Assembly (NCBI GenBank): GCA_964516325.1
Contig: CAZFAP010000071.1
Span: 1 to 22,583 of the forward strand
Source of the DNA: CAZFAP01 sp964516325
Lineage (GTDB): Bacteria; Auribacterota; JABMQX01
Reading direction: 5' to 3'
Length of the DNA: 22,583 bases
The position numbers and the translations under genes were made by a program. Below the pieces are notes generated by a model. That model did no database searches and was not told the DNA's origin. It saw nothing but the letters and a program-made list of their open reading frames with translations. This document shows positions 7,170-14,207 of the stretch, one piece after another (position 1 is the stretch's first letter; every line of letters begins with the position of its first letter).

Positions 7170-8978
7170 CTACAAAACGCGCTTTGCGACGGCATAGATG
7201 CGGCTGACGCTAAAAGGCTTTTCGACGACGCAGTTTTCGAGGTCGGAAAGGAAGGTGCGGGTTTCCTCGTCGAGAAGGTCGCCCGTGCAGAAAACGACCT
7301 TCTGGGCGGCTTGCGGGTCGGTCTGCTTTATGCGGCGGAATATCTCCTTTCCGTCGCCGCCGGGGAGCTTAATGTCAATGAGGATCATGTCGTAGCTTTT
7401 TCCGCCAATTTTCTTATAGGCCGCAGCGGGTGTCAAAGCCACGTCCACCTTTTGGCCGGCTCGGGTCAGTATCTGGCGGACGAGGTTGACGATGGGCTTC
7501 TCGTCGTCAATGATGAGAATCGTTTTGCCGCTGGGAAAATCTGGGTGAGGCTGGTCATCGGTTTCGGGGTCGTGGAGAAGCGCTTCTTTCGCGAGGGGAA
7601 GCCTTATTCTGAAGGTTGCCCCTTTGTCGCGCCTGGACGCGACTTCGACTTCGCCTTCGCTGCTGTGCAAAATGGAGCGACAGATGCTCAAGCCCAGTCC
7701 GGCTCTATTCGGCTTGGCGCTGAAGAATGGCTGAAATACCCGGCTGCGGATTTCGTCAGGAATCCCGGGGCCATTGTCGGAAACTATGGCGACAGCGTTT
7801 TCGCCGGAGAGCTGAGTTTCAATGGAAAGCAGGGCGTTTCTTGTTCCGGCGAGGGCTTCTTTCGCGTTGTTGAAAAGGTTGACGAAAACCTGCTGAAGCT
7901 GTCCGGGGTCAACGAGGACCGGCAACGGCGACCGCGAAAGGTCCAACTTCACCTCCACGCCCGCGGCCTTCAACTCATGACTGAAAAGCGAAACAATCTC
8001 TTTGACGACACTATTCAGGTCGGTGACTTTTTTCTGCGGCTCGTTGCGCCAGCCAAGAGAAGAGAGTTTTTGCACTATGGTCTGACAGCGGCCCGCCTGC
8101 TGGTAGATTGTCTGGAGGTACTCGTCGAGTTTTTTGCGAGAGGTTGTGGTCAACGCAAGCTGGGCATAGCCGAGAATGGCGGCGAGTGGGTTGTTCATCT
8201 CGTGAACGATTCCCGAGATGCACTGCCCCAGAGAAAAGGCGTGTCCCGGCTCCGATAGCCCCGAAGGGGCACTTCTAAGTTCAATCGCTTCCTGGAATAC
8301 GATCTGAATGTGTTTTTGCGAGGGGCCACCGACCCCGACTGCGTTGAGGCGACAATGCAGCCGACGTCCATCTTTGCGTTTCAGTTGGAGATGAGCGCCC
8401 TCGATCTGAGTCCCGCTCAGAACTTGATCCAAGACCTTTTCGACGTCTTCTGCGGCATCCTCCGGGATCAGTCGCCAGACGCTCGTGCCGTTCAGCTCTC
8501 CCTCCGAGTAAAGAAGAAGGTCCGCCGCGGGGGCGTTCGCGAGGACTATGGCATCCCGCGAACAGTCCACCACGATGACGCCATCGAAAAGACCATCCAA
8601 GGAAACGTCGGGGAGCGTTTTGTCCGGGCGGGCGCCGGGTTTGAGGGACAGGCGATCGAGAGCGATCTGCAAATTCGCGTCGAGGTCCACCGATTCCGTT
8701 GACCGGATATGGAGGATGTCCAGATTGCTATTTTGGGCGCGAGCCGCATTGAGAATCTCGCCTTCTTGAGGCCCACTCGCCCCGCAAAAGATAATCATCT
8801 CGAAAGCCCGACGCCCCGCCGATTCTGCCGCTTCTTCGAGACTGCGTGCCAGTTCAATCGCATACCCGGCAGCTTTCACTCGAGGCGCTATGGCGTCAGC
8901 ATCTTGTGGGCGCTGAGAGACAATCAGAACACAACCCCCCTTTTCCTCGATGCCTCGGCGTCGCTTGCGATAAGCCAT
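7170..8978 (-). CDS. Hybrid sensor histidine kinase (pseudo-receiver, PAS, HisKA, ATPase, receiver)
   Basis: Cytoplasmic hybrid histidine kinase, 602 aa, no membrane segment. Numbered from the chosen start: residues 15-110 resemble a receiver fold but have no phosphoacceptor Asp (strand 3 reads MIIFCGASGP); a PAS-like domain covers about 128-232; HisKA has HEMNNPL with H259; the ATPase domain shows NLFNNAKEAL (N-box), DNGPGIP, VFQPFFSAK and GLGLSICRSIL; and a C-terminal receiver has D535 in LIDIKLPG, Thr in FCTGD and K587 in EKPFS. The start is placed at the ATG at 8978 because GAGGAG lies 7 nt upstream; the ATG at 8993 has no ribosome binding site. It lies 223 nt after a stand-alone receiver gene, with a structured leader between. 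The signal is unknown. Confidence 0.93.
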   Translation of the reverse strand: MAYRKRRRGIEEKGGCVLIVSQRPQDADAIAPRVKAAGYAIELARSLEEAAESAGRRAFEMIIFCGASGPQEGEILNAARAQNSNLDILHIRSTESVDLDANLQIALDRLSLKPGARPDKTLPDVSLDGLFDGVIVVDCSRDAIVLANAPAADLLLYSEGELNGTSVWRLIPEDAAEDVEKVLDQVLSGTQIEGAHLQLKRKDGRRLHCRLNAVGVGGPSQKHIQIVFQEAIELRSAPSGLSEPGHAFSLGQCISGIVHEMNNPLAAILGYAQLALTTTSRKKLDEYLQTIYQQAGRCQTIVQKLSSLGWRNEPQKKVTDLNSVVKEIVSLFSHELKAAGVEVKLDLSRSPLPVLVDPGQLQQVFVNLFNNAKEALAGTRNALLSIETQLSGENAVAIVSDNGPGIPDEIRSRVFQPFFSAKPNRAGLGLSICRSILHSSEGEVEVASRRDKGATFRIRLPLAKEALLHDPETDDQPHPDFPSGKTILIIDDEKPIVNLVRQILTRAGQKVDVALTPAAAYKKIGGKSYDMILIDIKLPGGDGKEIFRRIKQTDPQAAQKVVFCTGDLLDEETRTFLSDLENCVVEKPFSVSRIYAVAKRVL

Positions 8979-9036
8979 CTGTAAGCTCCTCATTGGCCCG
9001 GGTGAATTGCTGTTTCGGTCGGCTTCAAGTTTCTGG

Positions 9037-9179
9037 CTTACTCATCGGTCACACCTATCAGGATTGCTGTGAGCGGATGAGGCTCGGACTCATCGCAGGG
9101 AGGTTTCACGTCCTTTGCCGCGGTTTGCAGCAACGTTCGTTCGCTAAGGTGGCACCCGGCATCCCATTGGCGAGATAAG
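9037..9179 (-). ncRNA. Candidate structured leader RNA of the histidine kinase
   Basis: The gap between the receiver and kinase genes can fold, on the minus strand, into three nested stems: an outer 7-bp stem with one bulge (9172-9179 with 9037-9043), a middle TTGCTG/CAGCAA stem (9133-9128 with 9069-9064), and an inner GATGAG/CTCATC hairpin (9094-9089 with 9081-9076). The internal loop is rich in A/G blocks such as GCAAACC, GGCAAAGG and GTGAAACC. It may be a cis-regulatory RNA; I cannot assign it to a known class. Evidence is by-eye pairing only. Confidence 0.3.
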
Positions 9180-9182
9180 AAT

Positions 9183-9200
9183 GTGGTGGAAAACCGCCAC
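9183..9200 (-). terminator. Weak hairpin directly after the response regulator stop
   Basis: GTGGCGG-tttt-CCACCAC on the minus strand gives 7 pairs with one G-U, starting 1 nt after the TAA. No U tract follows, so at best it is a partial terminator or an RNA-stabilising structure between the receiver and kinase genes. Confidence 0.25.
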
Positions 9201-9201
9201 G

Positions 9202-9840
9202 TTAGCCCTTCCCTTTTCCACGTGTCCTCCGCTTCAAGTCAATCAATATCCGCCTCAGCCGGAGGAAGGCTTTTTTGTCCTTTTCGGGAATGTGAGCTTG
9301 CTTTAGCCAACTGTCCGCGAACTGAGTGTCTGCGAGGAGAAAAGCCCTCACCGCCGCCTCCCAAACGCAGGCGCCGGCAGGACGGCATTTGGATATGGAG
9401 TCCAGAAAATCGGACTCGTTTTTTGTGAGGAAGCCTTTTGCCGGCTTCAATTGCTCCATGAAGCCGCCGATTCTGTGGGCGATGGCGTCCTTGACGAGCG
9501 CCTTGACGTGGGGGAGGTCGAAGGGCTTGGTGATGTAGTCGAAGGCGCCGAGGCGCATGGCGGCTTTGGCGGAATCCATGGCGCCAAACCCTGTGGCGAT
9601 GACAACTGCAATAGCTTCGTCAATTTTCTTTATACGTCGGAGGACTTCGATGCCGTCCATTGTCGGCATCTTGAGGTCGAGGATGACGATGTCGGGGCGG
9701 AGTTCTTCGACCATCTGGAGACCTTTTTGAGGGTCGGTCGCCGTGAACACCTCATAGCCCTCTCCAGTCAAGAGGTCTTGCAGAAAACCACATATTTCCT
9801 CCTCATCGTCAATGACCAGGATGGTGGGGTCGTTAGCCAT
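9202..9840 (-). CDS. Single-domain response regulator with short helical C-terminus
   Basis: Receiver-domain protein of 212 aa. The CheY-like fold covers residues 5-125, with acid pocket D11/D12, phosphoacceptor D55 in VILDLKMPTMDG, T83 in IATGFG and K105 in ITKPFD. All phosphotransfer residues are intact. The remaining 90 residues are not a recognised DNA-binding or enzymatic output domain; they look helical, with a basic tail (RRTRGKGKG). The ATG overlaps the stop of the upstream Hsp20-like gene by 1 nt (TAATG), with AGGAA about 9 nt upstream, so the two are probably translationally coupled. The kinase gene follows downstream. Likely role is phosphorelay or protein-protein signalling with that kinase. 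Confidence 0.93.
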   Translation of the reverse strand: MANDPTILVIDDEEEICGFLQDLLTGEGYEVFTATDPQKGLQMVEELRPDIVILDLKMPTMDGIEVLRRIKKIDEAIAVVIATGFGAMDSAKAAMRLGAFDYITKPFDLPHVKALVKDAIAHRIGGFMEQLKPAKGFLTKNESDFLDSISKCRPAGACVWEAAVRAFLLADTQFADSWLKQAHIPEKDKKAFLRLRRILIDLKRRTRGKGKG

Positions 9841-10271
9841 TATGTCGGTTTCCTGTGTTTATGGGACCCCTTGGCGTCTTTTCTTCGGAGAACAATTTCA
9901 AGAATACCGTCCTTGAAGTGGCCCTCCCTCGCGGAGAGGTCCAGCTCCTTCGGGACGAGGATTTCCTCTGCAAAGCAGGCACTGTCGTTGGAAGCTACAA
10001 TGTAGTAACAGTCCGGTTTCATCTCGAGACAGACGTCCCCGTATTGGAACTCGCCGAGGTCCAGGATGACATGAACCTCCCTTGCTCGCTCGAAACAATC
10101 CCCCAACGAGTCCTCGAGCCTGACAAACCTGGGGCTGGTGGCGTAAAGCCAGCGGCGAGGTTTGTTGCGACGAGTCCACGCGCCCCCTGCGAGAAGCCCC
10201 ACTGCCAGCGGTTGCTTCCCGTCACCGTCGGGGGCTGACTTCGGCGGATGATGAGCTGCCTTGGCAAACAT
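9840..10271 (-). CDS. Hsp20/alpha-crystallin-like small protein
   Basis: 143-aa protein. Residues 65-131 fit the beta-sandwich of the Hsp20/CS superfamily: EVHVILDLGEF, then CLEMKPDCYYIVAS, an LVPKELD turn, and FKDGILEIVLRRK (119-131), which matches the family's characteristic end strand (G-x-L-E-I-x-L). The first 60 residues are basic and low in recognisable structure. The ATG has AGGGAG 8 nt upstream. It overlaps the response regulator start (TAATG), so it is the first gene of a three-gene signalling operon. Classical small heat shock proteins hold unfolded proteins, but this divergent member could instead be an adaptor for the kinase/receiver pair. Family membership is fairly likely; function is inference. 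Confidence 0.75.
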   Translation of the reverse strand: MFAKAAHHPPKSAPDGDGKQPLAVGLLAGGAWTRRNKPRRWLYATSPRFVRLEDSLGDCFERAREVHVILDLGEFQYGDVCLEMKPDCYYIVASNDSACFAEEILVPKELDLSAREGHFKDGILEIVLRRKDAKGSHKHRKPT

Positions 10272-10345
10272 GTGTGCATCTCCCTTCCGTTGATGTGAGA
10301 TGACGCTTCCTGACCTCCCCCTGCGCCGGAAACGCCTGCCGCTTT

Positions 10346-10383
10346 CGCCGAGGCGACGGATGGTTTCACGAACCGCCTCGGCG
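10346..10383. repeat. Strong 10-bp inverted repeat upstream of the Hsp20-like gene
   Basis: CGCCGAGGCG (10346-10355) and CGCCTCGGCG (10374-10383) are perfect complements with an 18-nt loop that contains a further GGTT/AACC pairing. It is 75 nt upstream of the Hsp20-like ATG. It could be a 5' UTR structure of that operon or a dispersed repeat. There is no adjacent U tract. Confidence 0.5.
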
Positions 10384-10930
10384 CCGACAGACGGCGACCG
10401 GGTCTCTTGGTCCAGGCGAACTCTCGTGAAAAAAAACGGCCAGATTCCATCACAGACAGCGGCAAAGGATGTAATTCCATGCCTGAGACTGCCTTTTTTT
10501 TGTCCGCGTCCTGTGGTGAAGAATCCAGCCGCAAATTCCAGGTCCTATGCTCCTCGCCGAGTCGTTCACGGGCTTGACGTCGCCGGGGGGTCCAAGGGGG
10601 GTGCATTGACGACGAAACCCCGCGAGGCAGCATAGGCCCGAGAAGGAAAAGCAATGCGCGTGCCACAGAATGGCCTGTTGGGGCACGTCTGATTTACTTT
10701 TCCGCTACATGGTCAAGGGGAAGTCATTGCAGACGAAAAACGATGGAGTGTCGTCTCGCTTCTCCGCGGCAGCGGATCAGCCGGCGCGGAGCGCTCTCAG
10801 CGCAAGCGCCTTGATTCTTCAACACTCTCGACGAGGAGGCGGGGCAAGGCAACCTCTCTCAGGCGTAACGCCTCAGTTATAGGCGGGGGATCGCCACGCG
10901 CTGGGGCGCCGTCGGCAGGAAGGGTAGAAC

Positions 10931-10960
10931 CGCAGATGCACGCAGATGGACGCAGATAAG
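10931..10960. repeat. Three tandem decamers CGCAGAT-NNN
   Basis: Three exact 10-bp units begin CGCAGAT: CGCAGATGCA, CGCAGATGGA and CGCAGATAAG. From memory, the composite string is a widespread intergenic repeat of environmental bacterial genomes whose minus-strand translation reads like ICVHLR in spurious proteins. A GGCGAG/CTCGCC hairpin follows 6 nt later. Confidence 0.7.
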
Positions 10961-10965
10961 AAACA

Positions 10966-10983
10966 GGCGAGCGCTGACTCGCC
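10966..10983. repeat. GGCGAG/CTCGCC hairpin next to the decamer repeat
   Basis: Perfect 6-bp arms with a 6-nt loop, immediately following the decamer array. It may be part of the same repeat unit. Confidence 0.4.
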
Positions 10984-11146
10984 CCGGTGGGTCGGACTCT
11001 CGTGGGGTTGTCCCCCCGTAACAGGGCGGTTACTCTCAGGACGGTTTCCGCGAGCAGGAGCCCGGCGGCTGCCCGAAGGGGATCGCACCCTGGTTCGTCG
11101 GGCGGCAGTCGCCTGAGTCGGGCGGTCCGTGGTGGGGAGCGAGGGA

Positions 11147-11166
11147 CTGTTGAGACGTCTCAACAG
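11147..11166. repeat. 20-bp perfect palindrome
   Basis: CTGTTGAGAC followed directly by its reverse complement, with no loop. A loopless palindrome of this length suits a dimeric DNA-binding protein or a repeat element better than an RNA hairpin. It is 75 bp beyond the stop of the zinc peptidase gene and far from any start codon. Confidence 0.6.
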
Positions 11167-11240
11167 GCCCGCGCGGGCAGCTGCGGAGGAATCAGGGAAG
11201 CGTTGCCACGAACGGATACCCACCGAACCGGCAGGGGCGT

Positions 11241-11945
11241 TTAGTCTCGGCGGCTTCGGAGCATGAGGAACCGGATCAGTTGCATCACTGCCATGAGGGC
11301 AGCCGCCAGATAAGTCAGTGCTGCTGCGCTCAAGACTTGTCGGGCATCGTGCTTTTCGTTTTCGAGGATGATTGCTTCGTCGCGCAGTGTCTGGATGGCC
11401 CGGGAGCTGGCGTTATACTCCACTGGCAGGGTGACGACGTAGAAGAGGGCAGCGGCGGCGAAGATGACTATCGCTATGTCCATGAGCATAAAGCTGCGAA
11501 GGATCAGCCCAAAGAAGAACAGGAGCGGGGCGGCATTTGTGCCGAGGCCAGCGACGGGGACAAACGCTGCCCTTATCTTCAGAGGAACATATCCTCTGGC
11601 GTGCTGAAGCGCATGGCCGGCTTCGTGAGCGGCGACTCCGAGCGCCGCCAATGACCTCCCGCGATAGACGTCTTTGGAAAGGCGCAGCACCTTTGTCCTC
11701 GGGTCGTAATGGTCGGTGAGTTGTCCTTCGATCTCCTCGACCTGGACATTATGAAGCTGATGACTTCGCAGGATGGCTTCCGCCGCCTCGGCGCCGCTGT
11801 AGCCTTTCACCGATCCGACTTGCGAATATCGCCGGAAGGCGCTTCGCACCTTCACCTGGGCAAAGATCGCGATCAACAGCGGCGGGATGACGAGATAAAA
11901 GTAAGGGTCAATTCCATACGGATGGTAAGAGAGAAGAGACCACAT
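11241..11945 (-). CDS. YugP-type membrane zinc metallopeptidase
   Basis: Putative neutral zinc metallopeptidase of the Zn_peptidase_2 (YugP) family, 234 aa. An N-terminal membrane segment (YFYLVIPPLLIAIFAQV) is followed by DHYDPRTKVLRLS, the active-site HEAGH (H107, E108, H111), two central hydrophobic segments, EYNAS (likely third zinc ligand Glu), and a C-terminal membrane segment starting AALTYLAAAL. This block order is that of the family at its usual length. The ATG at 11945 is preferred over TTG at 11951 because AGGAGG lies 6 nt upstream. Substrates of the family are poorly known; membrane protein quality control is a reasonable guess. A hairpin (11960-11975) and a second SD-like sequence precede it. 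Confidence 0.93.
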   Translation of the reverse strand: MWSLLSYHPYGIDPYFYLVIPPLLIAIFAQVKVRSAFRRYSQVGSVKGYSGAEAAEAILRSHQLHNVQVEEIEGQLTDHYDPRTKVLRLSKDVYRGRSLAALGVAAHEAGHALQHARGYVPLKIRAAFVPVAGLGTNAAPLLFFFGLILRSFMLMDIAIVIFAAAALFYVVTLPVEYNASSRAIQTLRDEAIILENEKHDARQVLSAAALTYLAAALMAVMQLIRFLMLRSRRD

Positions 11946-11959
11946 TGACAACCTCCTCG

Positions 11960-11975
11960 CGGAGCGAGCGCTCCG
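11960..11975 (-). promoter_or_regulatory. Hairpin between two SD-like sequences ahead of the peptidase
   Basis: CGGAGCG-ag-CGCTCCG is a 7-bp dyad just upstream of the AGGAGG used by the zinc peptidase. A second SD-like AAGGAGG (11988-11982) lies on its other side with no usable ATG or GTG. The arrangement suggests a structured initiation region or ribosome standby site; this is inference. Confidence 0.3.
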
Positions 11976-12013
11976 TCAATTCCTCCTTGTTTTCCCGACT
12001 CTTACAACGTGGC

Positions 12014-12029
12014 GAACTTCAGGAAGTTC
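12014..12029. promoter_or_regulatory. GAACTTC-ag-GAAGTTC dyad
   Basis: Perfect 7-bp arms with a 2-bp centre, about 70 bp upstream of the zinc peptidase start and 85 bp past the GH172 stop. The tight spacing suits a dimeric regulator site; it could alternatively be the core of a GH172 3' hairpin, though no U tract follows. Confidence 0.3.
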
Positions 12030-12113
12030 CAGAGGCGCCAAGCGCCGTGCCGCCGGATGCCGATAGTCGCCATCTCGCTTTCAAGAGAATCGGAGACGCT
12101 GAATCGGCTTTCC

Positions 12114-14111
12114 CTATTTCAGCGGCTCGAGCTTTATGGCGTCAATTCCGAAGAAGTAGCCGGTGGATTTGTCGTTCTTTCCCACCATGTCCACACGGAG
12201 GACATCGCCGCTTCCCTTGAGCAGAACCCTGTCCAACTCAATCGGCTTTCCACGGAGGACCTGCGGCGTGTGGGCATCGTACGGCTCGCCGAACTTCTTT
12301 CCATTTATTGAGAGCTGAACGAGGGCGTAATCCCAGGAGGTAACCGGGAAGACTGTCATCTTGTAGGCTCCCGCCTTGACGTCGGGGAGACCCAGCTCGA
12401 CCCACGAGCCTAACTTCTGTCCTTTAATCCACATCTGGTTGTCGTTGCTGAACTCGCCAGAGCCGGAGATGTCCTGAACCTCGGCTTCCATGGCCTCGGA
12501 TTTCTTCAGGACTTTCAGCGTTTCCCCTTCGATAGCTCCCTCCATTCGGAAGGGCTTTTTGCGTTCGTGAATGGGGCGGTCTTTGACGACGACCGCCTTG
12601 AATGAATCTTTCTGGTCGAGGCTCGCGTACCAGTACGCGACGCAGGAGTAGTCCTTGTCATTGCCATAATTCTCGATGGTCGCCGTGAAGGATTTCTGGA
12701 AGGGGACATTGTCGGCAATGTGCCAGCGGTTCACTGAACTGTAGTTGCCGTTGCCGGGGCCTTCGCAGATGGTCTGATTGTGGAAAGCGTGCTGGAAAAG
12801 CTCTGTGCCGCACCAGGCGTAGCCGAAGTAGTCTTCGCTGCCGGTACCGAAGGTGCTGGGGAACTTCTCGCCGTCCACCCAAAATTTCTCGTCGCCTTCG
12901 CCCCACCAACCACGAACGGGATTCCAGACGGTCATGACTGCGCCGCAGAACCGCCCGCGTCCTTCGCACTTCAGAAACGGCCAGTCGAAAATCTCGTTCG
13001 GATAATCGCGGTGCCACTTGGCGTGGAAATAGGCGATCTGGTCCGGCGGAATGGGGCATTTCTCAATTAGCGCCTGGACCTGAATGGTAACCGTTCTTTC
13101 TCCCTGGTTCTCAAACTCGGCCTTGATGGCCCGCTTATAGGGCATGTACCAGTAACAGTACGCGGTTCCGTCCTTTTCCATGCCGAGGGGAAAGGACTTA
13201 TACGGATTCACTCCGGGCGCTGTGCCAAAGAAGTCTCCGATTGGAGCGTCCACAGAAGGGATGTCTTGATTGTCCCAGTAGAGCCTCATTATCGTGCGGG
13301 CGAGCATGCTCCGCTGCTCTATCAGGTCATCGGGAAGGCTCAGCAGTTGCATCTTGATTCCCCGGATGGCCACGGGACTTTCGTCATTCTCGCCTTCTGC
13401 CGAAACCGTCTCCCCCGGCTCGATGACGAACGTCTGCTCGGGCTCCATGTGATCGGCGAGTTCCTCCGCGCGGAGCTCCCAGGGCGGCTTGCCCCTTCCG
13501 TCGAGCTGAGAGATCACGTCGTTGAGCTTCGCAACCTCGTCCGGCCGAAGGGGGATATGGAACGATTCTATCTCCGTTTCTTTTGGGTAAGTTCGGTAGG
13601 TCACGTGATAATACAGGCTCTTTGGATTCTCGACGACGACGCGGCAGTGCTTCTGGTAAGGGATTGGGAAGTAGAGGTTTGCGCCGCCGCTTCGCCTGCC
13701 GACCACAGGACCAAGGAAGGGAGGGACCTTTCCATAAACGATGTCCTGAAAGCCGCACTGGAGGACAGGCTTTTCTTGCTTATCAATGAAAATCTTCAGG
13801 ATTCCTTCCGGGTTGGCGGACCAGATGCGGAAAATGCAGCCCGGGCCGTCCATGTCGGCTAAGACCATGCCCTCGGGGTCCCGACGGAGGAAATTCCCGG
13901 CGTCGCCGTTCGCTCCCCAATTTGGCTTGTCGGGGGCGACACTTCCCCTGTCATAGCTTGAGAACTGCTGGCACGTTTCTCCGGGCTGCGGAAGCGTCGC
14001 AAGGCGCCGCATGTCGGTCATTTGGTCCAGGAGGTCAACGTATCGGATGGTCGCCGCTGTGGCGCTGAAGGTCAAAAGTAGAACTGCCGCAACAAATGCT
14101 GCCTTTGCCAT
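12114..14111 (-). CDS. Secreted GH172 (DUF2961) glycoside hydrolase family protein
   Basis: 665-aa protein with a Sec signal peptide (hydrophobic AAFVAAVLLLTFSATAA, cleavage near residue 19-20). The DUF2961/GH172 domain spans about 45-510, with SSYDRGS, DMDGPGCIFRIW, WWGEGDE (E405) and GTGSEDYFGY (E426). The 21-residue spacing of these glutamates equals that recalled for the catalytic pair of the characterised alpha-fructofuranosidase (E270/E291). Characterised GH172 enzymes act on alpha-D-fructofuranosides and arabinofuranosides; the substrate here is unknown. Residues about 525-665 look like a separate beta-sandwich carbohydrate-binding-like module ending GIDAIKLEPLK. The ATG has GGAGGAGGG closely upstream. 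Likely extracytoplasmic. A candidate promoter lies at 14179-14207. With the exported Gfo/Idh/MocA enzyme it suggests a polysaccharide-using lifestyle. Confidence 0.92.
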   Translation of the reverse strand: MAKAAFVAAVLLLTFSATAATIRYVDLLDQMTDMRRLATLPQPGETCQQFSSYDRGSVAPDKPNWGANGDAGNFLRRDPEGMVLADMDGPGCIFRIWSANPEGILKIFIDKQEKPVLQCGFQDIVYGKVPPFLGPVVGRRSGGANLYFPIPYQKHCRVVVENPKSLYYHVTYRTYPKETEIESFHIPLRPDEVAKLNDVISQLDGRGKPPWELRAEELADHMEPEQTFVIEPGETVSAEGENDESPVAIRGIKMQLLSLPDDLIEQRSMLARTIMRLYWDNQDIPSVDAPIGDFFGTAPGVNPYKSFPLGMEKDGTAYCYWYMPYKRAIKAEFENQGERTVTIQVQALIEKCPIPPDQIAYFHAKWHRDYPNEIFDWPFLKCEGRGRFCGAVMTVWNPVRGWWGEGDEKFWVDGEKFPSTFGTGSEDYFGYAWCGTELFQHAFHNQTICEGPGNGNYSSVNRWHIADNVPFQKSFTATIENYGNDKDYSCVAYWYASLDQKDSFKAVVVKDRPIHERKKPFRMEGAIEGETLKVLKKSEAMEAEVQDISGSGEFSNDNQMWIKGQKLGSWVELGLPDVKAGAYKMTVFPVTSWDYALVQLSINGKKFGEPYDAHTPQVLRGKPIELDRVLLKGSGDVLRVDMVGKNDKSTGYFFGIDAIKLEPLK

Positions 14112-14153
14112 GTTACCCTCCTCCGCTTTGCGTTTCCCGTGAAATACAGAGAC

Positions 14154-14200
14154 CGCGAGGCACTCTTAACAAAATAGAACGATAACGCGATAGCCTCGCG
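14154..14200. promoter_or_regulatory. Inverted repeat flanking the GH172 promoter -10
   Basis: CGCGAGGC (14154-14161) and GCCTCGCG (14193-14200) are perfect 8-bp arms separated by 31 bp. One arm sits in the spacer of the candidate promoter, the other downstream of the -10, about 45 bp before the ATG. The arrangement would suit a repressor bridging the core promoter; an RNA role is unlikely because one arm precedes the predicted start of transcription. Confidence 0.35.
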
Positions 14201-14207
14201 CGGTCAA
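14179..14207 (-). promoter_or_regulatory. Candidate sigma70-like promoter for the GH172 gene
   Basis: Minus strand TTGACC (14207-14202, 5/6 of the -35 consensus), a 17-bp spacer, then TATCGT (14184-14179, 4/6 of the -10 consensus). The predicted start of transcription is near 14172, about 60 nt before the ATG. Confidence 0.4.

Larger units (their letters stand above)
10384..11240. other. Gene-free region with several repeat classes
   Basis: About 0.86 kb between the Hsp20-like gene's upstream region and the end of the zinc peptidase gene. No open frame has a recognisable family or ribosome binding site. It holds an A8 tract (10429-10436) facing a T8 tract (10494-10501), an AGGCG-taa-CGCCT palindrome (10861-10873), a triple decamer (10931-10960), a GGCGAG/CTCGCC hairpin (10966-10983) and a 20-bp perfect palindrome (11147-11166). 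No tRNA, known RNA or transposase was recognised. Confidence 0.6.

Noticed and set aside
6975..8258. 427-codon plus-strand open frame opposite the histidine kinase
   Set aside because: Antisense to conserved HisKA, ATPase and receiver motifs; no ribosome binding site or recognisable domain of its own.
9001..9180. GEMM (c-di-GMP-I) riboswitch call
   Set aside because: Several short blocks match by eye, but the P1b tetraloop hairpin and the conserved 3' core are not present in the right order and spacing; kept only as an unassigned structured leader.
10429..10501. A8 tract facing a T8 tract, like a bidirectional terminator
   Set aside because: Only GGC/GCC pairs flank the tracts and the intervening 50 nt lacks a strong stem; no gene ends nearby need a terminator here.
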